DNA from: an uncultured Eubacteriales bacterium
Lineage (GTDB): Bacteria; Bacillota; Clostridia; Oscillospirales; Oscillospiraceae
Assembly (NCBI GenBank): GCA_900545495.1
Contig: UQZJ01000012.1
Span: 1 to 64,000 of the forward strand
Length of the DNA stretch: 64,000 bases
Reading direction: 5' to 3'
In this document: one piece after another, positions 26,168 to 35,060 of the stretch
Layout: every line of letters begins with the position of its first letter
Numbering within the stretch: position 1 is the stretch's first letter
Translations under genes and position numbers: made by a program
Notes under the pieces: model-generated
Told to the model about the DNA's origin: nothing
Seen by the model: the letters and a program-made list of their open reading frames with translations, nothing else
The model's database searches: none

Positions 26168-26383
26168 TCAATACTTGAGCATGACCGTCCTGCATTCCTC
26201 GCAGATGGACGCCGGAACTCTCGTCCGGTGGCTGGCCTTGAGGTCTGTGATCTTCACAAAGCCATCGGCATTCTTCGCGTTCTCAAATACGCCCGGCACC
26301 TCGTTTGCAAAGCTGAACGCGCCGTCCTTGCTGCAAAAGAGATACCCCTCCCGCATTTCCTTTCCACATTCGGGACATTTCAT
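26168..26383 (-). CDS. Small zinc-ribbon protein (PF20097-like)
   Basis: A 71-residue protein with two CxxC pairs (CPEC at residues 3-6 and CEEC near 61-64), the layout of the small PF20097/DUF6487 zinc ribbons. It lies 14 bases downstream of the XRE-AbrB regulator gene in the same direction, so the two may be co-transcribed. Function unknown. Confidence 0.78.
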   Translation of the reverse strand: MKCPECGKEMREGYLFCSKDGAFSFANEVPGVFENAKNADGFVKITDLKASHRTRVPASICEECRTVMLKY

Positions 26384-26397
26384 GATCGCACCTTCTT

Positions 26398-26835
26398 TTA
26401 TTCGTTGGATTTCTGACCTGCACGCAGAGCCTTCTGCATCCGCTCCTCAAAGACCTCCGCCTTGATGAGCGCGATGCCCTGCTCCTCGTCGCCCAGGACG
26501 ACCAGCCGATCGCCTTCGCTCAGGCGGAAGGTATCCCGCGCGGCCTTGGGGATGACGATCTGCCCCTTGGCGCCCATCGCCACCGTTCCCCACAGGTGCT
26601 TGCCCACCGGGGCGGGCGCCACCCGCGCCTTGCCGACCTCCTCATCCTGATGGATAAGGGCATCGATGGAGACCCCGTAGAATTTTGCCAGCCGGTCGCA
26701 TTTTTCAATGTCGGGGATCGTTTCGCCCTGCTCCCACTTGGCGTAGGACTGGCGCGAGATGCCGATGACCTCCGCCACCTCCTCCTGCGTCATGCCGCGG
26801 AGGTTTCGCAGGAGCGCCAGATTCTCTGCCAGCAT
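26398..26835 (-). CDS. Fused XRE helix-turn-helix / AbrB-type regulator
   Basis: A 145-residue protein with two DNA-binding modules. Residues about 6-60 are a Cro/C1-type helix-turn-helix (LRGMTQEEVAEVIGISRQSYAKWEQG) and residues about 83-125 a swapped-hairpin AbrB/SpoVT domain (VAMGAKGQIVIPKAARDTF). AGGAGG upstream fixes the ATG at 26835. Such fusions occur in Clostridia as small stand-alone regulators. The gene lies upstream of the zinc-ribbon gene. Confidence 0.87.
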   Translation of the reverse strand: MLAENLALLRNLRGMTQEEVAEVIGISRQSYAKWEQGETIPDIEKCDRLAKFYGVSIDALIHQDEEVGKARVAPAPVGKHLWGTVAMGAKGQIVIPKAARDTFRLSEGDRLVVLGDEEQGIALIKAEVFEERMQKALRAGQKSNE

Positions 26836-26990
26836 ATTGACCACCTCCTTGTCTGTGCCATCATTATACAGCACACAAAGGAAAGCTTCCACCATACAAA
26901 CTTGTCAGAAAAGTGCTTTTTGTGTTCGTTTTGCCTGCGCGATTATGCCGTTTAGAAGCTGCCTTCTCAGCCCCTCTCCCCGCGATTCGA

Positions 26991-29900
26991 TTATCTGTTG
27001 TACTTTTTCTTTCTGCTGACAACCGTTGTGCCAATGGCAGCACCGCCGCTGATAAACAGCAGAGCAATCCACAGCAAAAGATTGGAGTTATCTCCCGTCT
27101 GCGGAGACTTGTCGGCGCCGGGTTTGACGGTGCCGCCGGGCAGCTTTGCCGTTACGGTATCGGCCTGCTTGATTTTCTGTGTTGCCGCAGCATCCTTGTA
27201 ATACTTCTTGCAACCGGAGCAATACCAATACTCGATGTTGCCCTCGGCGGTCCTGGTCGCCGCCTTGGCCGGGACGTGCTTTAAGTTGGCGTGGTTCTTC
27301 GCATCAAGCTCGCCGTAGGTCTTTCCGCAGACCGCGCACTTTGCCTTGTCCTTGCAGGTCGCCGTCCCGCCGGAGCAGTCTTTGGTTTCGGAGCCGGTGC
27401 AGCCGTCCACCGTGCATTTACGGGTGTGCGTGCCGTCGCCGTTGGATACCCATTCACCGTAGGTATGCCCGTCGTTTACCGTTACGGTCATTTCGGCGGT
27501 GTTGCCCGCCTTATCGGTGACGATGATTCTCTGCTCGCCGTCCGCCGAAGAGAGGACAAAGCTGCCGTTTTTGTCAAGCGTGACCTCCGTGCCGTTTACG
27601 GTGACGGTGTCTACATACTTCTCGTCAACGGTGAGCGTCTGTGCCTCGCAATAGGTCTTGCCGTTCTCAATGCCGGAGATAACGGGGACTGTTGCGTCCA
27701 GCACGATGCCGTTTGTGTTAATGTAGGCAACGTTTCCGCTGGTATCGGTCAGTTTTGCATAAATAACATACTCGTTATCGGGATTGATACTGAACGGTGC
27801 GGAATATGCCGTAAAGGTCATTCCCGCAAGTTCCGATTCGGTAAGCGCCTTTTCGCTCAGCAAGTATTCAATTGTCACCGTCTCGCCGCTGTTGTCAGTG
27901 GCCGTAACAGTTACCGTCTGCGTATCCTTAAAGAACAAACCGAAGGTGATGGTGTTGAGGAAAGACTTCCAGTCGTTTTCGGCAATCTTGATTTCGCCTG
28001 TAGGCACCGCAATGTCACGCCACAGCGCCGTGATCGTCAGATTCTCCGCAGGCATGGTTGTCGGGAATGTTTTATCCCAACCGTTGAACTGATAGCCCTC
28101 TCTTGTCAGGGTCGGAGCGGTAATTGGTGTGCCGTAATCCTGCGTTATGGTAATATCCGCTTTGCCGTTTTCGGGTTTGACTGTGATGGTATATTGATTG
28201 ATCTCCCACTTCGCCCAGTATTCCTTATTGCCCGTTTCGGTGTTGCCGATTGCCGTCACAGGATCGCCGGTCAAGCCTTCGTTATCATACCAGCCCTTGA
28301 AGGTGTACCCGGTGCGCGTCACATCTGTCGGGAGTGTTGCGCCCACGCCGTAGGTATAGCCTGTGACATCCTTCCCGTCTGCGATCGTGCCGCCGTTCGT
28401 ATTCAAGGTTACGGCGTAGGTCGGGGCTGTCCACTGCACAGTCAGTTTCGTCACCTCAGCCGGAACACTGGCACCGGGCGCGTAGAGCTTGCCGTTGCTT
28501 CCGAGCCACATGAAGTAACTGCCTGTATTTCCGTCCGGGCGGGTCAAACCGCCGGACATGGGAGCGGTAAATGTGCTGCCGTTTTTCACGATGATCTGAA
28601 TATCCTCGGAGCTGCCGCCCAGCTTGCCGCCGTTCAGGTCAAGGGTAACGACCTTCATCCCGTCAGAGCCCAGTGTGTCAGAGTTCAGGACTTCAAGGAC
28701 GGGGCGGAAACCGACGTCCGGGAAGGAGTACGCAGCACCGTAGTGGCTCCAGCCGCGGGCCGAACCGTACCCGCGAAACGCACGGTACGGCGATTCGTAA
28801 CTTGATGTGTCCTGCCCCCACGAATATATGTCGTTCCAGTTTTTGACATAGCCGCTGTTCTTGTCCAGCACCGCGTCCCACTCATTGCTTTGGGGCGTAC
28901 CGCGCTCTGAATCGTCTGAACCGGTAAACCCACTTCCACAAGACGGTGCGCGCAGGGTATAGTCCACGCCGCCGCTGGCATAATTTTTGCCGAAAATCAG
29001 ACTCGCAGTATCTAAGTTATTCCAGTTTACCTTATGCGTTACGGCATAGTCCGCCACAAACAGGCTGTGAGCGTATTTGTTCTGCTGTGCATATTCCTCG
29101 GTGGTCGCCATCGCAGACGTGAGCTTGTAGGCTTCTATCGTTCCGGCATAAGTAAAGGGAACATAGTGCAGGGTGCTGTCCGGCAGGCTGCCGTTTGCCG
29201 TTCCGGGAATGTCCATCGCCGAAAGGTCAAAATAATATCTGCCGCCGGGTTTGAGGGAAAACTGTTCTGATAAAGCAAACTGCGCCGTGAGCTTGGTAAC
29301 GTCCGCCGGAACACTGGCACCGGGTGCGTAGAGCTTGCCATCGCTGCCAAGCCACATAAAGTAGCTGCCTGTATTTCCGTCCGGGCGGGTCAGGCCGTCG
29401 GACGCGGGCGCGGTAAACTTGCTGCCGTTTTTCACGATGATGTGAATAGCATCGGAGCTGCCGCCCAGCTTGCCGCCGTTTAAGTCAAGGGTAACGACCT
29501 TCAGTCCGTCAGAACCCAGTGTGTCAGGGTTCATGACTTCAAGGACGGGGCGGAAACCGACGCTCGGGTTGGAGTACGCAGCATTGACGCTGATCCAGTA
29601 GCGGGCCGAATCGCACCCGCGAACCGCACGGTACGACGCGCCGCCAGAAAAAGCATCCTGCCCCCACGAATACATATTACTCCAGTTTTTGATATGTCCT
29701 TCGTCCTTGTCCAGCATCCTGTCCCATTCGTTGCTTTGGGGCACGCCGCGTTGGGAATCGCCCGAACCTGTAGAGTTACTTCCCACAGACGGTGCGCGCA
29801 GGGTATAGTCCACGCCGCCTGCGGCATAGTCCTTGCCGAAAATCAGACCTGCGGTGTTCAGGGCATCCCAGCTTACCGTATGCGTTACATTGTAGTTCGC

Positions 29901-30599
29901 AATAAACAAGCTATGTTCGTAAGAGGTGGTATCTTTGTCGGCTTCATTTTCCAATGAATAGGCATTCACCGTACCCACATAGGTGAAAGGCACATAGTGC
30001 AGGGTGCTGTCCGGCAGATCGCCGTTTGCCGTTCCGGGAATATTCATCGCTGATAGGTCAAAGTAATATCTGCCGCCGGGAGCGAGGGAAAACTGCTCGT
30101 CAGGCGAATCATTAGCCAATAGCATTGGCGCAGCCAGCGCCCCCAATGCAGCGGCAGCTTCCGCATACCGGGTCATATCCAGCTCATCGATTTCCTCGTC
30201 GGAGAGCTTCTCCTTCGCCTCGTCGATGGCGTCAAGCTGCGCCTTGACTTCTTCGGCGTTATCTTCAGTGATTTCTTCTGCGTTCGGTAAACCGTCGATC
30301 ATGGCCTGTACCTGATCTGCGGCACTCAGCTCTATGGGACCATTCGGATCATCGGCTCTCTCGGTGCTGCCGTTTTCGCCGGTTCGGTCCTCAACAGGGA
30401 TGTATTGACCGCAGTTCTGCGGTATGGCATTCTCCGCTCCACAGACAGGGCATTCCTTGTTCATGTTGTCCGCCGTGCAGGCCGTTTCGCAGGTGCATAC
30501 AGGTGTTTCTTCCGTCTCGCTCTCGGCAAATGCCGTGGTCGGCACAAGGCAGAGCACCATGCACAGAGCAAGCAGGATACTGAATAATCGTTTCTTCAT
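26991..30599 (-). CDS. Large sortase-anchored surface protein with duplicated domains and InlB-type repeats
   Basis: A 1202-residue cell-wall protein. The signal peptide is cut near TTAFA (residue about 25). Residues about 165-445 and 446-725 are two copies of the same about 280-residue module (each FSLxPGGRYYFDLSAM ... YFMWLGSxGKLYAPGASVPA). InlB/Listeria-Bacteroides beta-grasp repeats follow (GYTFKGWYDNEGL; GYQFNGWDKTFP), then Ig-like segments, a Cys-rich GDGTHTRKCTVDGC motif and an SPQTG sorting signal near the C-terminus with a hydrophobic helix and a basic tail. It overlaps the upstream TetR gene by 4 bases. Ligand unknown. Confidence 0.87.
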   Translation of the reverse strand: MKKRLFSILLALCMVLCLVPTTAFAESETEETPVCTCETACTADNMNKECPVCGAENAIPQNCGQYIPVEDRTGENGSTERADDPNGPIELSAADQVQAMIDGLPNAEEITEDNAEEVKAQLDAIDEAKEKLSDEEIDELDMTRYAEAAAALGALAAPMLLANDSPDEQFSLAPGGRYYFDLSAMNIPGTANGDLPDSTLHYVPFTYVGTVNAYSLENEADKDTTSYEHSLFIANYNVTHTVSWDALNTAGLIFGKDYAAGGVDYTLRAPSVGSNSTGSGDSQRGVPQSNEWDRMLDKDEGHIKNWSNMYSWGQDAFSGGASYRAVRGCDSARYWISVNAAYSNPSVGFRPVLEVMNPDTLGSDGLKVVTLDLNGGKLGGSSDAIHIIVKNGSKFTAPASDGLTRPDGNTGSYFMWLGSDGKLYAPGASVPADVTKLTAQFALSEQFSLKPGGRYYFDLSAMDIPGTANGSLPDSTLHYVPFTYAGTIEAYKLTSAMATTEEYAQQNKYAHSLFVADYAVTHKVNWNNLDTASLIFGKNYASGGVDYTLRAPSCGSGFTGSDDSERGTPQSNEWDAVLDKNSGYVKNWNDIYSWGQDTSSYESPYRAFRGYGSARGWSHYGAAYSFPDVGFRPVLEVLNSDTLGSDGMKVVTLDLNGGKLGGSSEDIQIIVKNGSTFTAPMSGGLTRPDGNTGSYFMWLGSNGKLYAPGASVPAEVTKLTVQWTAPTYAVTLNTNGGTIADGKDVTGYTYGVGATLPTDVTRTGYTFKGWYDNEGLTGDPVTAIGNTETGNKEYWAKWEINQYTITVKPENGKADITITQDYGTPITAPTLTREGYQFNGWDKTFPTTMPAENLTITALWRDIAVPTGEIKIAENDWKSFLNTITFGLFFKDTQTVTVTATDNSGETVTIEYLLSEKALTESELAGMTFTAYSAPFSINPDNEYVIYAKLTDTSGNVAYINTNGIVLDATVPVISGIENGKTYCEAQTLTVDEKYVDTVTVNGTEVTLDKNGSFVLSSADGEQRIIVTDKAGNTAEMTVTVNDGHTYGEWVSNGDGTHTRKCTVDGCTGSETKDCSGGTATCKDKAKCAVCGKTYGELDAKNHANLKHVPAKAATRTAEGNIEYWYCSGCKKYYKDAAATQKIKQADTVTAKLPGGTVKPGADKSPQTGDNSNLLLWIALLFISGGAAIGTTVVSRKKKYNR
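28430..30105 (-). repeat. Tandem duplication inside the surface protein gene (two units of about 840 bp)
   Basis: Units at about 28430-29271 and 29272-30105 are alignable by eye over their whole length, with stretches of near identity (for example the region ending in ACTTCAAGGACGGGGCGGAA, present in both). The units encode the duplicated extracellular module. Divergence is enough to show an old duplication. Confidence 0.75.
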
Positions 30600-31309
30600 C
30601 TTGTTTCCTCCATTTCGCCGTTCTTTGACAGCTTAAAATCGTATTTCATTTCCAACATGGCAAACAGCTTATACATAACCTCTGTGGCGATTGCCTTAAT
30701 ATCTAATGATTGAATAAAGGCAAGCACCTTTGCCTGTTCTTCCTCCGGTACACGATACACTCTCATTGATGCCGTCAAAAAGCGGCTGAGCTTGCGTTCC
30801 AGCGGAAAATGAATATCACATTTTCTCGCCATATAGCTGCGCATCAGTCCCGCCGTGCCGATTTCCATCTCGTAAAAGTCGCTCTCGGTATCATCGGGGA
30901 AATTTTCACCAAAAATCTGCTTCAGCTCCGCCGTGGTATGCAGGTAGATATACTCCGATGTTTCAGGCAAGGAGTAGGCTTCGATGTAGATCTCCCGCAG
31001 GTTCTCGTTCAGCTCGGTCAGTGTCAGCTGGATCGCCGTTTCCACCGCATAGGCGTAAACCGGCGGCAGCTTGGTGTCTGCAATGCTTCTCGCCACGCCG
31101 AACTGTCCGCCGAACATCGTCTCGGTCAAATCCAGCAAAATTTTGTCCTTGGTGGGAAAAAGATTCAAATAGCTTCCCCTTGCCACGCCTGCCTCCTCCA
31201 CGATCTGACTGACCGAGGTGTTTTTATACCCCTGCTCCAAAAAAAGGCGGACGCACACGGTCAGTATTTTCTTCTTTGTTTCACTGCTGTCTCTCCGCAA
31301 ATTTAGCAC
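30596..31309 (-). CDS. TetR/AcrR-family regulator
   Basis: A 237-residue regulator. The N-terminal helix-turn-helix (residues about 10-55: KKILTVCVRLFLEQGYKNTSVSQIVEEAGVARGSYLNLFPTK) is followed by an all-helical ligand domain. The frame opens at GTG 31309; a TTG three codons later has a better spaced AGAGG site, so the exact start is uncertain. Its stop overlaps the start of the giant surface protein gene (ATGA), so the two form an operon and the regulator probably sets expression of its own adhesin. Confidence 0.87.
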   Translation of the reverse strand: MLNLRRDSSETKKKILTVCVRLFLEQGYKNTSVSQIVEEAGVARGSYLNLFPTKDKILLDLTETMFGGQFGVARSIADTKLPPVYAYAVETAIQLTLTELNENLREIYIEAYSLPETSEYIYLHTTAELKQIFGENFPDDTESDFYEMEIGTAGLMRSYMARKCDIHFPLERKLSRFLTASMRVYRVPEEEQAKVLAFIQSLDIKAIATEVMYKLFAMLEMKYDFKLSKNGEMEETR

Positions 31310-31333
31310 CTCTTCCCAAACGTTTTAGTACAC

Positions 31334-31352
31334 ATACTAATAGTATATTATA
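31334..31352 (-). promoter_or_regulatory. TetR operon promoter with a palindromic operator
   Basis: A perfect TATAAT on the - strand (31347-31352) is followed by the palindrome ATACTA-A-TAGTAT (31334-31346) at the expected transcription start. This placement fits autorepression by the TetR protein. The -35 is weak. Confidence 0.6.
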
Positions 31353-31619
31353 TCATGCGCAAAAAAGCAAGCGGTATTTGAAGCTCACCACCGCAAATTG
31401 TGACTTTTCCGCAAACGCCAGCTGCTTCCATTACCCGCGAAGCGTATGACCTTGTGCATACTGCCAGAAAAGGAAAAGCCGCCGTCTGTTGACAGCGACT
31501 TTTCTTGCTTGGTATTAACACTCTCGAAACGATTTCCATGTGGCCGGATTATTTTCTGCGCTTCTACATATTACTCTGTCCTGCAAGTACGCCTGCACCG
31601 CATACTTTCCATTTTCGCG

Positions 31620-32825
31620 TCAGTCCTCCAACTCCGCCTCGTGCTTGAGGATCGCGCCGGTGGCGGCGTTGATCTCGTAGCTGTACTCCATGCCGCCGGA
31701 CTTGAACTCGACCTCATAGATGAGCGTGCCGTCCTCGTCGTCCAGCTCGATCTCCATGTCATACGCCTTGTTCTCGCTCACGCCCGCGTGGTGCAGGGCG
31801 ATGGACTTCGCCTTGGCGTGACCGATGTCGCCGGACGGCGCAATAGGCTTTGCCGTCTCATCCCCTACAGGGGCCGTGGCCGGCAAGTCCTTCTGCCCGC
31901 TGAGCACCTTCCCCGTGTAGGCGTCCACCAGATACTCAAACTCACCCCATGCCGTGTGCAGCTCCACCTCGTAGTGCGCAGGGAATTCGTCCAGCTCGGA
32001 ATCGACCTCCGCCGTGACGGAGTCCAACGCCGTTGTCCCGGCATACTGCTCCGCGGCGTAAGCGGCGGCATCCTTGCCGATGGGCATGGCGGGCGCGCCC
32101 GCCTCGGCGAGGTCCTTGAGCTCTTCGACCGAGAGCTTTGCCAGCGCGTCAAACTTCAGCGACGGGTTGATGGTGAGGACGCGGTTCACCAGCGCCGCCT
32201 TGCCGGAGGAAATGTTATTTTCCCGGGCCTGCTGCTCCCGCGCCGCGTCCTGCGTCAGCGTCTGCGTCAGGACGGCGGCCTTTGCTTCGCTGGTCTGCAG
32301 CACGCCGTCCACGGCGCTGGTCAGCTCACGCTGGAGCTTTTCCGCACGGGCGGTATCCTTGTCCTCCACCGAGATCATGATGGCGGAGGAAATGCTGTCG
32401 AGATAGCCGTTTCGCACGAGGCTGCCCACGATGGCGTTCACCGCCACATCCAGCTTTGCGCCCTTGAGGTCAGCACCGTTACTCATATCCGCCAGGATGG
32501 CTTTTGCATCCTCGTTGAGCGGGGTACAGACGAGCACCTTTTCGTTCCTGCTGACCTTCAGCTCGATGCTGGGGTTCACATCCAGCGACACCACAGACGC
32601 CACCGCATGGGCCTGCTGATAGAACACGCCTCCGCCGCACAGCAGCATCACCGCGAGGCAGGCAGCCACAAGCGTTGTCCATTTTCGATTTACCGTTTTC
32701 TTTGTCGTCATGGGAATGACCGTTCCTTTCCGCGCTTCACAGCGGGAGAGAACGCCGCTCATATCATCCGGCGCGGTCTTTTCAAGCGCCGCGGCCAGTC
32801 TCTGCTCCATCTTTTCATTGGTCAT
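31620..32825 (-). CDS. RsgI-like membrane anti-sigma factor with PepSY domains
   Basis: A 401-residue protein. Residues 1-45 are a cytoplasmic zone likely to bind the sigma factor, residues about 47-67 one membrane helix, and then the RsgI-type extracellular domain begins with VVSLDVNPSIELKVSRNEKV. An Asn-Pro here is where clostridial RsgI proteins are reported to self-cleave. The C-terminal part (about 255-401) holds two PepSY-like units (YEVELHTAWGEFEYLVDAYTGKVL; YEVEFKSGGMEYSYEINAATGAIL). The start overlaps the sigma gene stop (TGATG). Function as the partner of the ECF sigma is inferred from both fold and linkage. Confidence 0.85.
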   Translation of the reverse strand: MTNEKMEQRLAAALEKTAPDDMSGVLSRCEARKGTVIPMTTKKTVNRKWTTLVAACLAVMLLCGGGVFYQQAHAVASVVSLDVNPSIELKVSRNEKVLVCTPLNEDAKAILADMSNGADLKGAKLDVAVNAIVGSLVRNGYLDSISSAIMISVEDKDTARAEKLQRELTSAVDGVLQTSEAKAAVLTQTLTQDAAREQQARENNISSGKAALVNRVLTINPSLKFDALAKLSVEELKDLAEAGAPAMPIGKDAAAYAAEQYAGTTALDSVTAEVDSELDEFPAHYEVELHTAWGEFEYLVDAYTGKVLSGQKDLPATAPVGDETAKPIAPSGDIGHAKAKSIALHHAGVSENKAYDMEIELDDEDGTLIYEVEFKSGGMEYSYEINAATGAILKHEAELED

Positions 32826-33397
32826 CAGGCGTCATCTCCTTCCAAAAAGCTGCGCATCTTTTTTAATGCTCTGTGATATTTCGACAGGACGGTGGGAAGC
32901 GGCAGCTCCAGCAGCGCCGCGATCTCCCGGTGCTTCATGCCCGTGACCGCGTGGAGCAGCACAACGCGCCGCTCCTCGTCAGCGAGGTTTGCCAATGCAC
33001 CTTGCAGCAGCGCGCGCTCGTCGGCGTCCAGTCCGCACTCCTGCGCGGGAATGGCGTCCCATTCCTCCTCGCTGAGGGCGGCATGGCGTTCCTCCCGCCG
33101 CAGACGCATCAGGCACAGGTTGCGGCACACGGTCAGCAGCCAGCCCATGGGCGAGCCGGTGGGTCGGTACTGCGCCGCGCAGTCCCACACCTGCACATAG
33201 ACGTCCTGCGTGAGATCCTGCGCGTCCTGCGCGTTTTTGAGATAGGAAAGCGCAAGACCGTACACCGCTGTGCGCGTGCGCTGATACAGCTCCGCCAAAG
33301 CGTCACGCTCCCCGCCGGCAATGTGAAGCAACAACTGCTGCAGCTCGTGTCGATCCTCTGCCGGCGCATATTCGGTTTTCATCAGCATACTGAGCAT
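32825..33397 (-). CDS. ECF-type RNA polymerase sigma factor
   Basis: A 190-residue sigma-70 family factor. Region 2 includes DAQDLTQDVYVQVW (residues about 56-69), and region 4 holds the helix-turn-helix ...MKHREIAALLELPLPTVLSKYHRALKKM near the C-terminus. GGAG 10 bases upstream supports the ATG at 33397. It is translationally coupled to an RsgI-like anti-sigma factor, so it should be released by an envelope or extracellular signal. A target promoter was not identified here. Confidence 0.9.
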   Translation of the reverse strand: MLSMLMKTEYAPAEDRHELQQLLLHIAGGERDALAELYQRTRTAVYGLALSYLKNAQDAQDLTQDVYVQVWDCAAQYRPTGSPMGWLLTVCRNLCLMRLRREERHAALSEEEWDAIPAQECGLDADERALLQGALANLADEERRVVLLHAVTGMKHREIAALLELPLPTVLSKYHRALKKMRSFLEGDDA

Positions 33398-33554
33398 GGG
33401 CTTTTTTCTCCTGTCATCCGTGTAATGCACGGAAAGGACGATTTATTGCAGTCGAATTAAAAATTTTTTGATTAAGCGCCGCAGCTGCTTACTGCATCCC
33501 GTCAGTCCGGCAAACCGGAAGTTGACGAACTGTTCATTATGCCGCGATGCGCAA

Positions 33555-33944
33555 TTAGAATGAAACTCCAAGCTCTTTGCATTTCTCGATTGCCAAATCA
33601 TGGTTTTGCAATGCAGCAAGTCGATACCAATGCTTAGCCTGTTCGATATCTCGTTCTACTCCGATTGCACCTTCATAAAACTCTGCCAAATTGTATTGTC
33701 CATCTCTATCACCATGCTCTGCGGCACGGCGAGTCCAATATAGTGCTTTTTCCAAGTCCTTTTCCACGCCAAGTCCCTCATAATAGAAATAGCCTATTTG
33801 ACATTCAGCAAGGGGATAGCCCTGCTCCGCCAATACCAAATGACCTTCAAAGCATTTGTCATATTGTTTTGATTCCCAGTATTTTTCAATCAGCTCATTG
33901 CAAATGTCAAATTCCTTGCAAGGTTTGTAATACGCACCTGCCAT
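33555..33944 (-). CDS. Small Sel1-repeat protein
   Basis: A 129-residue cytoplasmic protein with Sel1-like repeats (AECQIGYFYYEGLGVEKDLEKALYW and GQYNLAEFYEGAIGVERDIEQA, about 36 residues each). GGAGGT precedes the ATG at 33944. It lies just downstream of one copy of the shared promoter module (34020-34076), which should drive it. Sel1 proteins are scaffolds; the partner here is unknown. Confidence 0.8.
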   Translation of the reverse strand: MAGAYYKPCKEFDICNELIEKYWESKQYDKCFEGHLVLAEQGYPLAECQIGYFYYEGLGVEKDLEKALYWTRRAAEHGDRDGQYNLAEFYEGAIGVERDIEQAKHWYRLAALQNHDLAIEKCKELGVSF

Positions 33945-34019
33945 ATATTCACACCTCCAACTTCCGATTTGGTAAACACAGCACATCCATTATGCCTTAT
34001 ATCGGCAGATTTACATATC

Positions 34020-34076
34020 CGCTTCACGTCTGCCACCCGATATGCTCATTCTATCAAAAAACACAGAATAATCAAG
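34020..34076 (-). repeat. Shared promoter module, copy 1 (truncated)
   Basis: On the - strand: TTGATT (34070-34075), a 16-base spacer and TAGAAT (34048-34053), within about 55 bases that match copies at 45096-45186 and 57926-58012. It points towards the Sel1 gene. On its other side the shared sequence stops abruptly and runs into an integrase fragment. Confidence 0.75.
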
Positions 34077-34085
34077 TTCCTCGGC

Positions 34086-34148
34086 GAGCGTGGACAGCTC
34101 ATCCGCCCGGACACCTTCACCAAGCGGCTGCGGAAGATCTATGGCGCC
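34086..34148 (+). pseudogene. Tyrosine integrase fragment
   Basis: 63 bases that align with 49281-49343 of the island integrase with six mismatches. They encode RGQLIRPDTFTKRLRKIY, the stretch just before the catalytic HxxR. Nothing before or after belongs to an integrase. It joins promoter-module copy 1 only about 10 bases away, which marks a deletion scar of a related mobile element. Confidence 0.75.
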
Positions 34149-34208
34149 CTCCACCACGCGGATTGCAGGGAATGCAGGAGATTTGACGCGAGTATTCCTA
34201 TAACGCAG

Positions 34209-34250
34209 AGGACTCTCTCTGCGGGGTACATTTCCCGCAGAGAGAGTCCT
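34209..34250 (+). terminator. Strong hairpin with T tail
   Basis: Perfect 17-bp arms (34209-34225, 34234-34250) followed by TTTTT on the + strand. No intact + strand gene precedes it, so it may be left from the deleted element. It also lies 20 bases beyond the stop of the leftward 70-residue gene. Confidence 0.7.
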
Positions 34251-34269
34251 TTTTCGCCATCGGGCATCT

Positions 34270-34482
34270 TTATCCGTGGTAGTCACCGGTTGCAGAATCC
34301 ACCGCAACATAGGGAACAACCTTTCCATCAATTTCTACGTAGACCTGATATACACCGTTTTCCAGTTCCTCGTAATGATCTGGCTTGACGCCGTAGTTCT
34401 CCAGCAGACTTTTTTCAAACGCAGCTTTCCATGCGTCATCAGCGGCGCCGTCCTCGTTCGCTGGGGTATCTTTTGCTTTCAT
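34270..34482 (-). CDS. Small acidic protein of unknown function
   Basis: A 70-residue acidic protein with a GVYQVYVEIDGKVVPYVAVDSATGDYHG C-terminal half that looks like a small beta-sheet fold (PepSY-like turn ATGDYHG). It overlaps the upstream acetyltransferase stop by 4 bases (ATGA) and has AGAGGG before its start, so it is probably expressed with it. No family recognised with confidence. Confidence 0.6.
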   Translation of the reverse strand: MKAKDTPANEDGAADDAWKAAFEKSLLENYGVKPDHYEELENGVYQVYVEIDGKVVPYVAVDSATGDYHG

Positions 34483-35024
34483 CTCATATTTCCCTCTATG
34501 CGGTCATCTGCTGTGTTCAGTTCGAGGTTCATCAGGTCAAAATCAATATATTCTCCATTGATTTTGAAAAAATGGGGAAACGTACACAGCTTCCGAAAGC
34601 CGTACTTCTCATACAGATGGATGGCGCGGGCGTTGCTGCTGCGCACCTCCAGATTCAACTGCTCAAAGCCGTTCTCCTTGGCAAAGGCAAGAATTGCTTC
34701 CATCAGAGCAGATGCCGCGCCGCAGCCCCACCACGCTTTTTTCAGACTGATACCGAACTCTCCGCGATGGCTCATGCGCCGAGGCTTGCGGTTCAGGCTT
34801 GCCGTGCCGATGATCTCGCCATATACCTTGGCGAGATACTGCACATTGTCCGTTGATTCGCACTGCGAACGCAGATAGTCTTGCTCTGCTTCAAGGCTGA
34901 GCGGCACTCCCTCCGCACCGAAGCTGAGATTTTCAGTTTCGCCGCCCACGATTTTCAGATAATCCAAGAGGGCCGCCGCATCCTCTGCCCGTGCGCGCTC
35001 TATGACAAACAAGCTGTTATTCAT
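34479..35024 (-). CDS. GNAT-family N-acetyltransferase
   Basis: A 181-residue acetyltransferase. The acetyl-CoA region is KKAWWGCGAASALMEAIL (residues about 94-111), followed by LNLEVRSSNARAIHLYEKYGF (about 123-143), classic for RimI/RimL-like enzymes. Substrate unknown. It is coupled to the small acidic protein gene downstream. Confidence 0.87.
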   Translation of the reverse strand: MNNSLFVIERARAEDAAALLDYLKIVGGETENLSFGAEGVPLSLEAEQDYLRSQCESTDNVQYLAKVYGEIIGTASLNRKPRRMSHRGEFGISLKKAWWGCGAASALMEAILAFAKENGFEQLNLEVRSSNARAIHLYEKYGFRKLCTFPHFFKINGEYIDFDLMNLELNTADDRIEGNMR

Positions 35025-35060
35025 CTTCAGGACTTCCTTTCTTCGTATTGGCTGCCCGCA

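Noticed and set aside
27291..28805. 504-codon + strand frame opposite the surface protein gene
   Set aside because: It is a shadow of the repeat-rich - strand gene, with no ribosome site and no protein-like pattern.
31348..31539. 63-codon - strand frame upstream of the TetR promoter
   Set aside because: It overlaps the promoter region, lacks a ribosome site and has no recognisable pattern. The 31350-31619 gap otherwise shows nothing I can assign.
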